From Cupriavidus necator (GTDB lineage Bacteria; Pseudomonadota; Gammaproteobacteria; Burkholderiales; Burkholderiaceae): DNA of 64,000 nucleotides. This document shows, piece after piece, positions 21,835-33,476 of the stretch; within the stretch, counting starts at the first letter, position 1, and the number at the start of each line of letters is the position of its first letter. A program made the position numbers and the translations under genes. The notes beneath the pieces were generated by a model, which was given only the letters and a program-made list of their open reading frames with translations, did no database searches and was not told where the DNA came from. The stretch lies in assembly GCA_022041995.1 (NCBI GenBank), contig CP074381.1:2976001-3040000 (forward strand), in the 5' to 3' direction.

Positions 21835-22472
21835 TGGCGTCCGGCTTGCTCACCGGCCTGACGGCCGCGCAGTTCCTGGCCCTGCTGACCCTGCTGACGG
21901 TGGGCCTGTTCACGCCCGGGCCCAACACCACCATCGCCGCGGTCACCGGCGCCAACTTCGGGCTGCGCGCCACGCTGCCGCACTGCGTGGGCGTGGCCTT
22001 CGGCTTTGCCAGCATCCTGGCGCTGTGCGCGCTGGGCGTGGGCGCACTGATCCTGGGCCAGCCCGCGCTGGCCGCCATCGTGCACCTGGCCGGCGTCGCC
22101 TATCTGCTGTGGCTGGCGTGGAAGATCGCGCGCAGCACGGTGCTGGCGCAGAAGCAGGTGCTGCGCCCGCTGAGCGTGTGGCAGTCAGCGGTGCTGCAGT
22201 ACGCCAACATCAAGGCGTGGATGCTGGCGCTGGCGGTCGCGGCCTCTTACATGACGGGCGCGCCCGCGCCGGTGCAGCGGGTGCTGCTGGTGTGCGGCGT
22301 GTTTGCCGTGCTGGGCTTTGTCAGCAACGGCGTATACGGCGTGCTGGGCGCGTCGCTGCGGCAATGGCTGCAGCAAGGCCAGCGCGTGCGCTGGTTCAAC
22401 CGCGCCATGGGTGCGGCGCTGGCGCTGACCGCGCTGTGGATTGCGGTCAGTGCCCGCCCGGGCATGCAGTGA
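21834..22472 (+). CDS. LysE/RhtB family amino-acid exporter
   Basis: 212 aa, about six membrane helices. FTPGPNTTIAAVTGANFGLRATLPHCVGVAFGF is the LysE/RhtB N-terminal signature (first 13 residues shown as TPGPNTTIAAVTG). Exports amino acids or related metabolites across the inner membrane. The start overlaps the alaX stop (TGATG), implying translational coupling in the MocR-linked cluster. Confidence 0.9.
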   Translation: MASGLLTGLTAAQFLALLTLLTVGLFTPGPNTTIAAVTGANFGLRATLPHCVGVAFGFASILALCALGVGALILGQPALAAIVHLAGVAYLLWLAWKIARSTVLAQKQVLRPLSVWQSAVLQYANIKAWMLALAVAASYMTGAPAPVQRVLLVCGVFAVLGFVSNGVYGVLGASLRQWLQQGQRVRWFNRAMGAALALTALWIAVSARPGMQ

Positions 22473-22518
22473 CACCCGGCGATCCGATCCCGAGCCAACA
22501 ACAACCAAGAGCCCGACC

Positions 22519-23502
22519 ATGCCCGCCAGCCGCCCCGCTTCACCACCACCGACGTCTGCCCCACCGGCCTCCGGCGGCATGCTGCTCGGCTTTGTCGGTG
22601 TGGCGATCTTCAGCCAGACGCTGCCGTTCACGCGCATGGCGGTGGCCGAGCTGGACCCGATCTTTGTCGCACTGGCGCGCGCCGTCCTGGCCGCGCTGCT
22701 GGCGCTGGCGCTGCTTGCCTGGCGCGGCGCGCTGTCCGCCAGCCGCCGCCCGCGCGGCGGCCAGTGGCCGCGGCTGGCCGTGACCGCGCTGGGCGTGGTG
22801 GCGGGTTTCCCGCTGTTTTCTTCGCTGGCGATGCGCGAGGTGCCGGCCAGCCACGGCGCCATCGTGATCGGCCTGCTGCCGCTGGCGACCGCGGTATTCG
22901 CCGCGTGGTTCGGGCGTGAGCGGCCGTCGCCGGCGTTCTGGCTGTCGGCCGTGGCCGGCAGCGCGCTGGTGGTGGGCTTTGCTGTCTGGCAGGGTGCCGG
23001 CGGCCTGCAGCATGCGGACTGGTACCTGTTCGCCGCCGTGGTGCTGGGCGCGCTGGGCTATGCCGAGGGCGGCAAGCTGTCGCGCGAGCTGGGCGGGCTG
23101 GAAACCATCAGCTGGGCGCTGGTGGTGTCGCTGCCGGTGCTGGTGCCGCTGGTGGCCTGGCTGATCCTGCGCGACCTGCCGGCGATTGCCGCGGCGTCGC
23201 CGCGCGCCTGGAGCGGCATGGCCTATGTGTCGGTGTTCTCGATGTTTGTCGGCTTTCTTTTCTGGTACGCCGGCCTCGCAAAAGGCGGCGTGGCCCGCGT
23301 CGGCCAGATACAATTGCTGCAGCCGTTCCTGACGCTGGCGGGCGGCGCGCTGATTCTGTCCGAGCCGCTTGACGCCCCCACCATCGCCTTCGCGGTGGCG
23401 GTGATTGCGGTCGTGGCGCTGGGCCGCCGCGCCGCCGTGCGCCAAACCGCACCCGCCCCCGTCACGGCAACGTCCCCCGTCCTTCCAGGACGCATTCACT
23501 GA
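22519..23502 (+). CDS. EamA/DMT superfamily transporter
   Basis: 327 aa, ten predicted helices in two EamA repeats. Typical points are the FTRMAVAELDPIFVALARA opening, ASHGAIVIGLLPLATAVFA at the end of repeat 1 and LLQPFLTLAGGALILSEPL near the C-terminus. Substrate unknown; such carriers export metabolites or amino acids. ATG 22519 gives a normal length although its ribosome site is weak. Part of the same run of genes, 46 bases after the LysE gene. Confidence 0.88.
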   Translation: MPASRPASPPPTSAPPASGGMLLGFVGVAIFSQTLPFTRMAVAELDPIFVALARAVLAALLALALLAWRGALSASRRPRGGQWPRLAVTALGVVAGFPLFSSLAMREVPASHGAIVIGLLPLATAVFAAWFGRERPSPAFWLSAVAGSALVVGFAVWQGAGGLQHADWYLFAAVVLGALGYAEGGKLSRELGGLETISWALVVSLPVLVPLVAWLILRDLPAIAAASPRAWSGMAYVSVFSMFVGFLFWYAGLAKGGVARVGQIQLLQPFLTLAGGALILSEPLDAPTIAFAVAVIAVVALGRRAAVRQTAPAPVTATSPVLPGRIH

Positions 23503-23517
23503 CCAGGAGTCCAACGC

Positions 23518-23976
23518 ATGTCCGTCTACGATACCCTTGCCCGCCTCGGCATCGAACTGCCGGCCGTCAACGCCCCCGCCGCCGCCTATGTGATGGCCGC
23601 GCAAACCGGCAACACCGTGTTCCTGTCGGGCCATATCGCCCGCAAGGACGGCAAGGTATGGACCGGCAAGCTGGGCAAGGACATCGATACCGAGTCCGGC
23701 AAAGCCGCCGCGCGCGCGATCGCCATCGACCTGCTGGCCACGCTGCACGCGCATGTGGGCGACCTGAACCGCGTCACCCGCATCGTCAAGGTGATGAGCC
23801 TGGTCAACTCGACCCCTGAATTCACCGAGCAGCACCTGGTTACCAACGGCGCCTCGGAGCTGCTGGCCGAAGTGTTCGGCGACAAGGGCAAGCATGCGCG
23901 CAGCGCTTTCGGCGTGGCGCAGATCCCGCTGGGCGCCTGCGTCGAGATCGAGATGATCGCCGAAGTGAAGGCCTGA
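23518..23976 (+). CDS. RidA/YjgF family protein
   Basis: 152 aa. NTVFLSGHIARKDGKVWTGKLG and SAFGVAQIPLGACVEIEMIAEV are the RidA family strands, here in the longer YjgF/chorismate-mutase-like subgroup. Classic RidA enzymes deaminate reactive enamine/imine intermediates made by PLP enzymes. The catalytic Arg position of RidA (RxxxxGxxLP) reads RSAFGVAQIP, so it is kept. ACCAGGAG precedes the ATG. Its place beside a PLP aminotransferase fits. Confidence 0.9.
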   Translation: MSVYDTLARLGIELPAVNAPAAAYVMAAQTGNTVFLSGHIARKDGKVWTGKLGKDIDTESGKAAARAIAIDLLATLHAHVGDLNRVTRIVKVMSLVNSTPEFTEQHLVTNGASELLAEVFGDKGKHARSAFGVAQIPLGACVEIEMIAEVKA

Positions 23977-23983
23977 GGCCCGC

Positions 23984-24313
23984 GTGCGCATCGACAACCT
24001 GCCCTTCGGCACCACCGACTGGTCGGCCATCGCGCCGACCCGCCACCCCGGCGAGCAGGGCGAGGCCACCTGGCGCACGCGCCAGTTCGGCGACATCCGC
24101 GTGCGCATGGTCGAATATTCGCCCGGCTACCTGGCCGACCACTGGTGCAGCAAGGGCCATATCCTGTTCGTGCTGGACGGCGAGCTCCATACCGAGCTGG
24201 AAGACGGCCGGCAGTTCGTGCTCGGCGCGGGCACCAGCTACCAGGTAGCCGACCAGGCGGAAGCGCACCGTTCGTCCTCGCCGAAGGGCGCACGGCTATT
24301 TATCGTTGACTGA
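23984..24313 (+). CDS. DHCW-motif cupin-fold protein
   Basis: 109 aa single-domain cupin. The diagnostic run is GYLADHWCSKGHILFVLDGE, containing the DHWC motif for which the family is named, and the C-terminal SYQVADQAEAHRSSSPKGA completes the barrel. Function unknown; metal binding is expected from the His pair. The start is GTG 23984, only 8 bases after the RidA stop, so it is co-translated in the cluster. Confidence 0.87.
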   Translation: MRIDNLPFGTTDWSAIAPTRHPGEQGEATWRTRQFGDIRVRMVEYSPGYLADHWCSKGHILFVLDGELHTELEDGRQFVLGAGTSYQVADQAEAHRSSSPKGARLFIVD

Positions 24314-24364
24314 GCGGCAGGCTTTCCGCTCAGCCCAGAATCCCCAGACCACAAGAGACACATC

Positions 24365-25555
24365 ATGAAATGGGCCATCTCTCGCCGGGCGCAGCAACTG
24401 ACCAGCTCGGCCATCCGCGAAATCCTGAAGGTCACCGAGCGTCCGGAAGTCATTTCGTTCGCCGGCGGCCTGCCGTCGCCGGCCTCGTTCCCGGTAGCGG
24501 CCATGGAGGCAGCGACGGCCCGCGTATTCGCCGACAACCCACAGGCGGCGCTGCAATATGCCGCGACCGAAGGCTACCTGCCGCTGCGCGAGTTCGTCGC
24601 CAGGCGCCATGGCGCGCCGGTCGAGCGCGTGCTGATCACCACCGGCTCGCAGCAGGCACTGGACCTGATCGCCAAGGTGATGATCGACCCGGGCAGCAAG
24701 GTGCTGGTGGAGACCCCCAGCTACCTCGGCGCCCTGCAGGCGTTCTCGCTGTTCGAACCTGAATTCGTCTCGATCCCCAGCGACGACAAGGGCCTCTTGC
24801 CCGAGGCGCTGACGCCCGAACTGACCGCCGGCGCCCGCTTCCTGTACGCCCTGCCCAACTTCCAGAACCCGACCGGGCGCCGCCTGCCGCTGGAGCGCCG
24901 CGAGGCGCTGGTGGCCCGCGCAAAGGAACAGGGCGTGCTGCTGGTCGAGGACGATCCCTACGGCGCGCTCAGCTACACCGGCGACCAGCTGCCCAGCCTG
25001 CTGTCGATGAACCCGGACGGCGTGATCTACATGGGCTCGTTCTCTAAGATCCTGGCCCCCGGCATGCGCCTGGGCTATGTGATCGCCCCGCCCGAGCTGC
25101 ACTTCAAGCTGTGCCAGGCCAAGCAGGCATCGGACCTGCACACGCCGACCTTCACCCAGCGCGTGGCCTACGAGACCATCCGCGACGGCCTGCTCGACAC
25201 GCATATCCCGACCATCCGCGAGCTCTACGGCAAGCAGTGCCAGTACATGCTGGACGCGCTCAAGCGCCATATGCCCGAGGGCGTGAGCTGGAACGCGCCC
25301 GAAGGCGGCATGTTCATCTGGATGGAGCTGCCCGAGGGCCTGGACAGCATGGTGATTCTGGAAGAAGCCGTGAAGCGCAATGTGGCCTATGTGCCCGGCG
25401 CGCCGTTCTACGCCAGCAACCCGAAGCGCAACGCGCTGCGCCTGGCCTTTGTCACGGTGTCGGCCGAGCGCATCGAGCAGGGCGTGGCGATCCTTGGCGA
25501 GCTATTCCGCGAAGCCATCGCTGCGGCCGCCGCCAGGCAGGCACGCGCCGCCTGA
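24365..25555 (+). CDS. PLP-dependent aminotransferase (2-aminoadipate/LysN-like)
   Basis: 396 aa fold-type-I aminotransferase without the HTH of MocR proteins. VISFAGGLPSPASFP, TTGSQQALDLIAKV, PNFQNPTGRRLP and YMGSFSKILAPGMRLGY (PLP lysine in the last) match the aromatic/2-aminoadipate aminotransferase group. Substrate not predictable. AAGAGACACATC precedes the ATG. Follows the cupin gene by 51 bases; together with RidA it suggests amino-acid degradation or detoxification as the cluster theme. Confidence 0.9.
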   Translation: MKWAISRRAQQLTSSAIREILKVTERPEVISFAGGLPSPASFPVAAMEAATARVFADNPQAALQYAATEGYLPLREFVARRHGAPVERVLITTGSQQALDLIAKVMIDPGSKVLVETPSYLGALQAFSLFEPEFVSIPSDDKGLLPEALTPELTAGARFLYALPNFQNPTGRRLPLERREALVARAKEQGVLLVEDDPYGALSYTGDQLPSLLSMNPDGVIYMGSFSKILAPGMRLGYVIAPPELHFKLCQAKQASDLHTPTFTQRVAYETIRDGLLDTHIPTIRELYGKQCQYMLDALKRHMPEGVSWNAPEGGMFIWMELPEGLDSMVILEEAVKRNVAYVPGAPFYASNPKRNALRLAFVTVSAERIEQGVAILGELFREAIAAAAARQARAA

Positions 25556-25587
25556 GGCCACGGGCAAATATCACCACAGGAGCCGAC

Positions 25588-26232
25588 ATGTTGCGTATCT
25601 GGGGCCGACTCTCCTCCATCAACGTGCAGAAGGTGGTCTGGTGCGCGCGCGAACTGCACCTGGACCATGAGCGCGTCGATATCGGCGTGACCAGGGGTGA
25701 CCTCGACACCGAGGCCTATGTGCGCCTGAACCCGAACCGCCAGATCCCGGTGATCGAGGATTTTCGCGGCACCGATGTCGGCGGCGAGCCGTTCGTGCTG
25801 TGGGAATCCAATGCGATCGTGCGGTACCTGTGCGCGCGCTACGGCGAAGGCACGCTGTGGCCCGAGGACGTCAAGGCACGCGCCTCGGCCGACCGCTGGA
25901 TGGACTGGCAGACCACCGCCTTCAGCCCGGCCATGGTGACGGCGTTCCTGAGCCTGGTGCGCAAGCCAAAAGCGGAGCGCGACGAGGCTGCCATCAAGGC
26001 ATCCTGCGAGCGCACCGAGCCGCTGGCCGCGCTGCTGGACAAGGCGCTGGCCGGACGCGAGTTCATCGGCGGCGACCGCTTCACCATGGCCGACATCTCG
26101 CTGGCCTGCGCCGCGCACCGCTGGATGGGGCTGCCACTCAAGCACCAGCCGCGCCCCGACCTGGAGCGCTGGTTGAGCGCGATGCGCGCCCGTCCCGCCG
26201 CGGACGGCATCCTGGAACTGCCGCTGCGCTGA
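25588..26232 (+). CDS. Glutathione S-transferase family protein
   Basis: 214 aa. The thioredoxin-fold N-terminal half has SSINVQKVVWCARELHL, NPNRQIPVIED (cis-Pro) and ESNAIVRYLC (glutathione gamma-glutamyl site); the helical C-terminal domain has the FIGGDRFTMADISLACA N-capping motif. Cytosolic conjugation or peroxide detoxification is likely. ATG 25588 has AGGAG upstream. Its stop codon lies inside the terminator that ends the cluster. Confidence 0.92.
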   Translation: MLRIWGRLSSINVQKVVWCARELHLDHERVDIGVTRGDLDTEAYVRLNPNRQIPVIEDFRGTDVGGEPFVLWESNAIVRYLCARYGEGTLWPEDVKARASADRWMDWQTTAFSPAMVTAFLSLVRKPKAERDEAAIKASCERTEPLAALLDKALAGREFIGGDRFTMADISLACAAHRWMGLPLKHQPRPDLERWLSAMRARPAADGILELPLR

Positions 26233-26248
26233 GCCGCGGCAGTTTTTT
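26218..26248 (+). terminator. Intrinsic terminator overlapping the GST stop codon
   Basis: Perfect 7-bp arms CTGCCGC/GCGGCAG with an 11-nt loop holding the TGA, followed by TTTTTT. Ends the MocR-linked cluster. Confidence 0.8.
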
Positions 26249-26266
26249 CTTTGCTGCGGTGCTGCC

Positions 26267-26919
26267 TTACTTCGCGGCGCGCGAGCCCGATGCCGCGGTA
26301 AATACCCCCAGCCCGATAAACGCCGCGCCGGTCAGGTAGCGGCCGAACGCGCGCGCCCTGCCGGCGCGGCGCAGTGCCGGCATCACCGCGGCGGCGGCCA
26401 TCACGTAGCAGGCATCGGTGGTCGCGGCGATCAGCACGAAGGCCACGCCCAGCGCCAGGCTCTGCGTCAGCGCCGAGCCTGCCGGGTTCATGAACTGCGG
26501 CAGGAAGGCGGCAAAGAAAATCGCGGTCTTGGGATTGAGCAGCGCCACCACGAAGCCGTCGCGCACCACCTGGCGCAGGCTGCGTGGCGCCACTTCGGCG
26601 GTGCCGCCGTCGGCCGCCGCGCCGCCGCCGCGCAATGCGCGGATGCCCAGCCAGATCAGGTAGGCCGCCCCGCGTACTTGACCACCGAAAACGCCAGCGA
26701 CGATACCGAAAACAGCACCGCCAGCCCCAGCGAGGCGCCGATCGCATTGCCCAGGTTGCCCAGCGCCACCGCGCCGATCGAGGCCAGCCCGGCCTGCCGG
26801 CCCTGCGCCAGGGTGCGCGTGACGATATAGACCACGGCCGGGCCGGGTGTGATGGCCAGCGCCAGGCTGGCCAGCACGAACGCGGTCAGCAGCGGCAACG
26901 GGGGAAGGAATTCGGACAT
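26267..26919 (-). pseudogene. LysE family transporter, frameshifted
   Basis: From ATG 26919 one frame encodes the LysE N-terminal half (LALAITPGPAVVYIVTRTLAQG to SVVKYAG). A second frame carries the rest (AAYLIWLGIRAL to the end at 26267) with LLNPKTAIFFAAFLPQF, a conserved LysE motif. The switch falls at CCCC 26668-26671 (GGGG on the coding strand); one extra G restores a 217-aa protein, normal for the family. The rest of the sequence is under no visible decay, so an assembly error is as likely as a real mutation. Confidence 0.85.
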
Positions 26920-27063
26920 GGGGAACCTCGCCTCGAAGTGGGTGGCGCGGGCAGCCTGCCCGCGCGCTGCCTGCCAGTATGGCCGGACAACGACGCTCAC
27001 GCCAGCCGGCGCCGGGTGGTTGCATCGGCCAGTCATGCAGCCTGGCAGCTGGCACGCATACTT

Positions 27064-27091
27064 TTGCAACAGGCGCCGTTTAGAGTACTCT
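27064..27091 (+). promoter_or_regulatory. Candidate promoter and palindrome upstream of the lactate permease
   Basis: TTGCAA, 16-nt spacer, TACTCT; the -10 region lies in the palindrome AGAGTACTCT (27082-27091), a possible operator. It is about 240 bases before the permease start. Otherwise the 414-base gap 26920-27333 shows no gene. Confidence 0.35.
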
Positions 27092-27333
27092 GGTCGGTGT
27101 GGCGCAAGGGTCCCATGTGCGCTGTCGTGCCCCCTGGGCAAACCCTGATCCCTGAATGTGGCTCATGGCAATCATGACGCGATGTACGACAGCCGCGTGG
27201 GTACCCGTTCTTAAAATCCTTGTTCTTTGCCGATGCGCGGCGGCTGCCGCACGCCGGTGCAAAGCGCATGCGGGATATCCAGGGCACGCAGATCGCCCGG
27301 GCACCTGAGCCAAACCAGAGGAGGATTTCGATC

Positions 27334-29016
27334 GTGTGGAGTCAAGTCTATGATCCGCTAGGCAATATGGCGCTGTCGACCATTGCCGCGGGCATTCCCG
27401 TCGCCGTGCTGCTGGCAGCGCTGGCGTTCTTTCATATGCAGGCCCACCTGGCGGCCGGGCTGGCGTTGCTGATCGGCATCGTGGTCGCCTCCACGGTGTT
27501 CGGCATGCCGGCGGCGATGGCCGGCAAGGCGGCGGGGCTGGGCATCGTGTCCGGGCTGTTCCCGATCGGCTGGATCGTGCTGAACATCATCTTCCTGCAC
27601 CGGCTCACAACGCTGAACGGATCCTTCAAGGTCTTGCAGAACTCGATCTCCGGCATCACCGAGGACCGCCGCCTGCAGCTGCTGCTGGTGGCGTTCAGCT
27701 TCGGCGCCTTCTTCGAGGGCGCGGCCGGCTTCGGCACGCCGGTGGCCGTGACCGGCGCCATCCTGATCGGCCTGGGCTTCTCGCCGCTGGCCGCCTCGGG
27801 CCTGGCGCTGATCGCCAACACCGCGCCGGTGGCCTATGGCGCGCTGGGCGCGCCGATCATCGGCCTGGCGTCGGTGACCGGGCTGGACCTGCTCGACCTG
27901 TCGGCCATGATCGGCCGCCAGCTGCCGTTCTTCTCGGTGATCGTGCCGTTCTGGCTGATCTGGGCCTTTGCCGGCTTCCGCGGCATGCTGGCGATCTGGC
28001 CGGCGGTCCTGGTGGCGGGCGTGAGCTTTGCGGTCCCGCAGTTCCTGGTGTCGAACTTCCACGGCCCGTGGCTGGTCGACGTGATCGCCGCGCTGGTGTC
28101 GATGGGCTCGCTGACGCTGTTCCTGAAAGTCTGGCATCCGAAGGAGATCTGGACCTCGACCAGGATCCTGGGCCGCCACGACGACTCCAGGGTCGACCAT
28201 CCCGAAGCGCTCGAAGCCGATGCGCGCGCCAGCGCCGCCTCGGTCGGCATCTCGGTGGCCAGGGCCTGGATGCCGTGGGTGATCCTGACGGTGTTCGTCT
28301 TCGTCTGGGGCGTCCCCGAGTTCAAGAAGCTGATGGATAGCCTGTGGGCGTGGAAATTCCCGATCCCGGGGCTGGACAAGGCCGTCATCAAGGTGCCGCC
28401 GGTCGTGCCCAAGGACGTCATCGAAGGCGCGGTCTTCAACTTCAACGTGCTGTCGATGGCCGGCACCGGCATCTTTGTCTCGGCCATCGCCGGCGGCCTG
28501 CTGATGGGCTACTCGGTGCCGCGCCTGATCAAGGAGTACTGGGAAACGATCAAGCTGGTGCGCTACTCGCTCTTGACCATCTGCGCGATGTTCGGCGTCG
28601 GCTACCTGACCCGCTACTCGGGCCTGGATGCCACGCTGGGCCTGGCCTTCGCCCACACCGGCGTGTTCTATCCGCTGTTCGGCACCATGCTGGGCTGGCT
28701 GGGAGTGGCGCTGACCGGTTCGGACACGGCCTCGAACGTGCTGTTCGGCGGCCTGCAGAAGACCACGGCGGAGCAGCTGGGCCTGTCGCCGGTGCTGATG
28801 GCCTCGGCCAACAGCTCGGGCGGCGTGATGGGCAAGATGATCGATGCGCAGTCCATCGTGGTGGCCTCCACCGCCACCAAGTGGTACGGCCACGAGGGCG
28901 ACATCCTGCGCTATGTGTTCTTCCACTCGATCGTGCTGGCGATCCTGGTGGGCCTGTTCGTGACGCTGCAGGCTTATGTGCCGCCGTTCACGCATATGGT
29001 TATCCATCACCCCTGA
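27334..29016 (+). CDS. lctP: L-lactate permease, LctP family
   Basis: 560 aa, about twelve or more helices. Lactate/glycolate:H+ symporter of the inner membrane. FGAFFEGAAGFGTPVAVTGA, ANTAPVAYGALGAPI and SSGGVMGKMIDAQSIVVAST are hallmark LctP segments. GTG 27334 with AGGAGG 10 bases upstream is chosen; the open frame continues to 27220 without a better site. Monocistronic, with a terminator 36 bases after the stop. No lactate dehydrogenase genes adjoin it. Confidence 0.94.
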   Translation: MWSQVYDPLGNMALSTIAAGIPVAVLLAALAFFHMQAHLAAGLALLIGIVVASTVFGMPAAMAGKAAGLGIVSGLFPIGWIVLNIIFLHRLTTLNGSFKVLQNSISGITEDRRLQLLLVAFSFGAFFEGAAGFGTPVAVTGAILIGLGFSPLAASGLALIANTAPVAYGALGAPIIGLASVTGLDLLDLSAMIGRQLPFFSVIVPFWLIWAFAGFRGMLAIWPAVLVAGVSFAVPQFLVSNFHGPWLVDVIAALVSMGSLTLFLKVWHPKEIWTSTRILGRHDDSRVDHPEALEADARASAASVGISVARAWMPWVILTVFVFVWGVPEFKKLMDSLWAWKFPIPGLDKAVIKVPPVVPKDVIEGAVFNFNVLSMAGTGIFVSAIAGGLLMGYSVPRLIKEYWETIKLVRYSLLTICAMFGVGYLTRYSGLDATLGLAFAHTGVFYPLFGTMLGWLGVALTGSDTASNVLFGGLQKTTAEQLGLSPVLMASANSSGGVMGKMIDAQSIVVASTATKWYGHEGDILRYVFFHSIVLAILVGLFVTLQAYVPPFTHMVIHHP

Positions 29017-29051
29017 CCGTTCAGCATTTTCCGCACTGCGGTTCAGACGAT

Positions 29052-29074
29052 GCCCCGCCGCTGGCGGGGCTTTT
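29052..29074 (+). terminator. Intrinsic terminator of the lactate permease gene
   Basis: Perfect 8-bp arms GCCCCGCC/GGCGGGGC with loop GCT, then TTTT. Confidence 0.85.
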
Positions 29075-29178
29075 CCATTGTGCAAGGCGCGTATCATGTT
29101 GTGTCTGATCCGCCGCACGCGCGCCCCCAACATCCCACGAAGACGCCGGGGGCACGCCGTGCACAACGGGAATCCGCC

Positions 29179-31008
29179 ATGTTGCGTCGCCTGGAAAGAC
29201 TGATCGACCCCTTCCGGGGCATGCCCGACCACGAGCCGCCCGGCCAGGTCTGGCGCTTCTATGCCTGGTACCTGCGCGAAGTCTGGGGCGTGTTCGCGCT
29301 GCTGTTGCTGGTGGGCCTGGTCGGCGCGCTGATCGAGGTGGCGCTGTTCAGCTTCCTCGGCCGGCTGGTCGACATGGCCCAGACCACGCCCGGCGCGGAG
29401 TTCTTCAGCCGGCATCGCAATGAACTGCTGTGGATGGCGGTGGTGGCGCTGCTGCTGCGCCCGGTCTTCTTCGGCCTGCACGACGTGCTGGTGCACCAGG
29501 TCATCAACCCCGGCCTGGCCAACCTGATCCGCTGGCAGAACCACCGCTATGTGCTCAAGCAAAGCCTGTCGTTCTTCCAGAACGACTTTGCCGGACGCAT
29601 CGCGCAGCGCATCATGCAGACCGGCTTCTCGCTGCGCGACTCGGCCGTGCAGGCAGTGGACGCGATCTGGCACGTGGTGATCTATGCGGTCAGCGCGCTG
29701 GTGCTGTTCGCGCAGGCCGACTGGCGGCTGATGATCCCGCTGCTGCTGTGGATCGTCTGCTATATGGCTGCCCTGCTCAATTTCGTGCCGCGCGTGAAGC
29801 AGCGCTCGGTGGTGGCCACGGAATCGCGTTCCCGGCTGATGGGACGCATCGTCGACGGCTACACCAATATCACCACGCTCAAGCTGTTCGCCCATACCCG
29901 GCACGAGGAAGACTACGCGCGCGACGCCATGGCCGATCAGACCGACAAGGCGCGCCTGGCCGGACGCATGGTGAGCAGCATGGACCTCACCATCACCGCC
30001 ATGAACGGCGCGCTGATCGCCGGCACCACCGGCCTGGCGCTGTGGCTGTGGAGCGAGGGCCATGTCACCACCGGCGCGATTGCGCTCACCACCGGGCTGG
30101 TGATCCGCATCAACAATATGTCGGGCTGGATCATGTGGGTGGTCAACGGCATCTTCGAGAATGTCGGCCAGGTGCAGGACGGCATGAAGACGATTGCCGT
30201 GCCGCGCGTGGTGACCGACCGCGCCGACTCGAAGCCGTTGCGCGTCACCCATGGCGAGGTCCGCTTCGAGCAGGTGGGATTCCACTACGGCAAGGGCTCA
30301 GGCGTCATCGAAGGCGTGGACCTGACAGTGCGTCCTGGCGAGAAGATCGGGCTGGTTGGTCCCTCGGGCGCCGGCAAGTCGACGCTGGTCAACCTGCTGC
30401 TGCGCCTCTACGACGTCGAGCGCGGCCGCATCCTGATCGACGGCCAGGACATCGCCGCGGTCACGCAGGAAAGCCTGCGCGCACAGATCGGCATGGTCAC
30501 GCAGGACACCTCGCTGCTGCACCGCTCGATCCGCGACAACCTGCGCTACGGCAAGCCCGCCAGCACCGAGGCTGAACTGGCCGAAGCCCTGCACCGCGCC
30601 CGCGCCGACGAATTCACCCCGCACCTGATCGACGCCCACGGCAATACCGGGCTGGAGGCGCAGGTCGGCGAGCGCGGCGTGAAGCTGTCAGGCGGCCAGC
30701 GCCAGCGCATTGCCATCGCGCGCGTGCTGCTCAAGAACGCGCCGATCCTGATTCTGGACGAAGCGACCTCCGCGCTGGATTCGGAAGTGGAAGCAGCGAT
30801 CCAGGAAAGCCTGGAAACGCTGATGCAGGGCAAGACGGTGATCGCCATCGCGCACCGGCTGTCGACGATTGCGCGCATGGACCGGCTGGTCGTGCTGGAC
30901 AACGGCCATATCGTGGAAAGCGGCACGCACGCGCAATTGCTGGCGCACGGCGGGCTGTATGCGCGGCTGTGGGCGCACCAGACGGGGGGATTTGTGGGGG
31001 TGGATTGA
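29179..31008 (+). CDS. ABC exporter, fused permease-ATPase
   Basis: 609 aa half-transporter. Transmembrane domain about 30-340 with six helices, ATPase about 360-600. Walker A GPSGAGKST, signature LSGGQRQRIA, Walker B ILILDEATSALD and the switch His in AHRLST are intact, so it is active. The family contains lipid, drug and heavy-metal exporters; the substrate is not clear. ATG 29179 is chosen for alignment with family starts, although the open frame reaches 29050 into the preceding terminator. Convergent with parC across a perfect hairpin. Confidence 0.92.
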   Translation: MLRRLERLIDPFRGMPDHEPPGQVWRFYAWYLREVWGVFALLLLVGLVGALIEVALFSFLGRLVDMAQTTPGAEFFSRHRNELLWMAVVALLLRPVFFGLHDVLVHQVINPGLANLIRWQNHRYVLKQSLSFFQNDFAGRIAQRIMQTGFSLRDSAVQAVDAIWHVVIYAVSALVLFAQADWRLMIPLLLWIVCYMAALLNFVPRVKQRSVVATESRSRLMGRIVDGYTNITTLKLFAHTRHEEDYARDAMADQTDKARLAGRMVSSMDLTITAMNGALIAGTTGLALWLWSEGHVTTGAIALTTGLVIRINNMSGWIMWVVNGIFENVGQVQDGMKTIAVPRVVTDRADSKPLRVTHGEVRFEQVGFHYGKGSGVIEGVDLTVRPGEKIGLVGPSGAGKSTLVNLLLRLYDVERGRILIDGQDIAAVTQESLRAQIGMVTQDTSLLHRSIRDNLRYGKPASTEAELAEALHRARADEFTPHLIDAHGNTGLEAQVGERGVKLSGGQRQRIAIARVLLKNAPILILDEATSALDSEVEAAIQESLETLMQGKTVIAIAHRLSTIARMDRLVVLDNGHIVESGTHAQLLAHGGLYARLWAHQTGGFVGVD

Positions 31009-31015
31009 GGCGGCG

Positions 31016-31055
31016 GTTTTCTCCCCTCTCCCATAAATGGGAGAGGGGAGAAAAC
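31016..31055. terminator. Bidirectional terminator between the ABC exporter and parC
   Basis: A perfect 40-base palindrome: 19-nt arms beginning GTTTTCTCCCCTCTCCC with a 2-nt loop. A-tracts and T-tracts flank both sides, so it can stop transcription from either direction. Confidence 0.92.
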
Positions 31056-31061
31056 ACGGAA

Positions 31062-33404
<2,343 letters not shown>

Positions 33405-33476
33405 GGGTAGGCAAGAATTCGGCGCGCCATGTTGAACTGCCGGCGCGCCGGGTTGCTTGTTGTTCGGGTATGCCGG

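Noticed and set aside
27358-30285. 975-aa minus-strand frame opposite the lactate permease and ABC exporter
   Set aside because: GC-rich antisense shadow with His/Gln/Arg-rich low-complexity translation; both plus-strand genes are clearly real.
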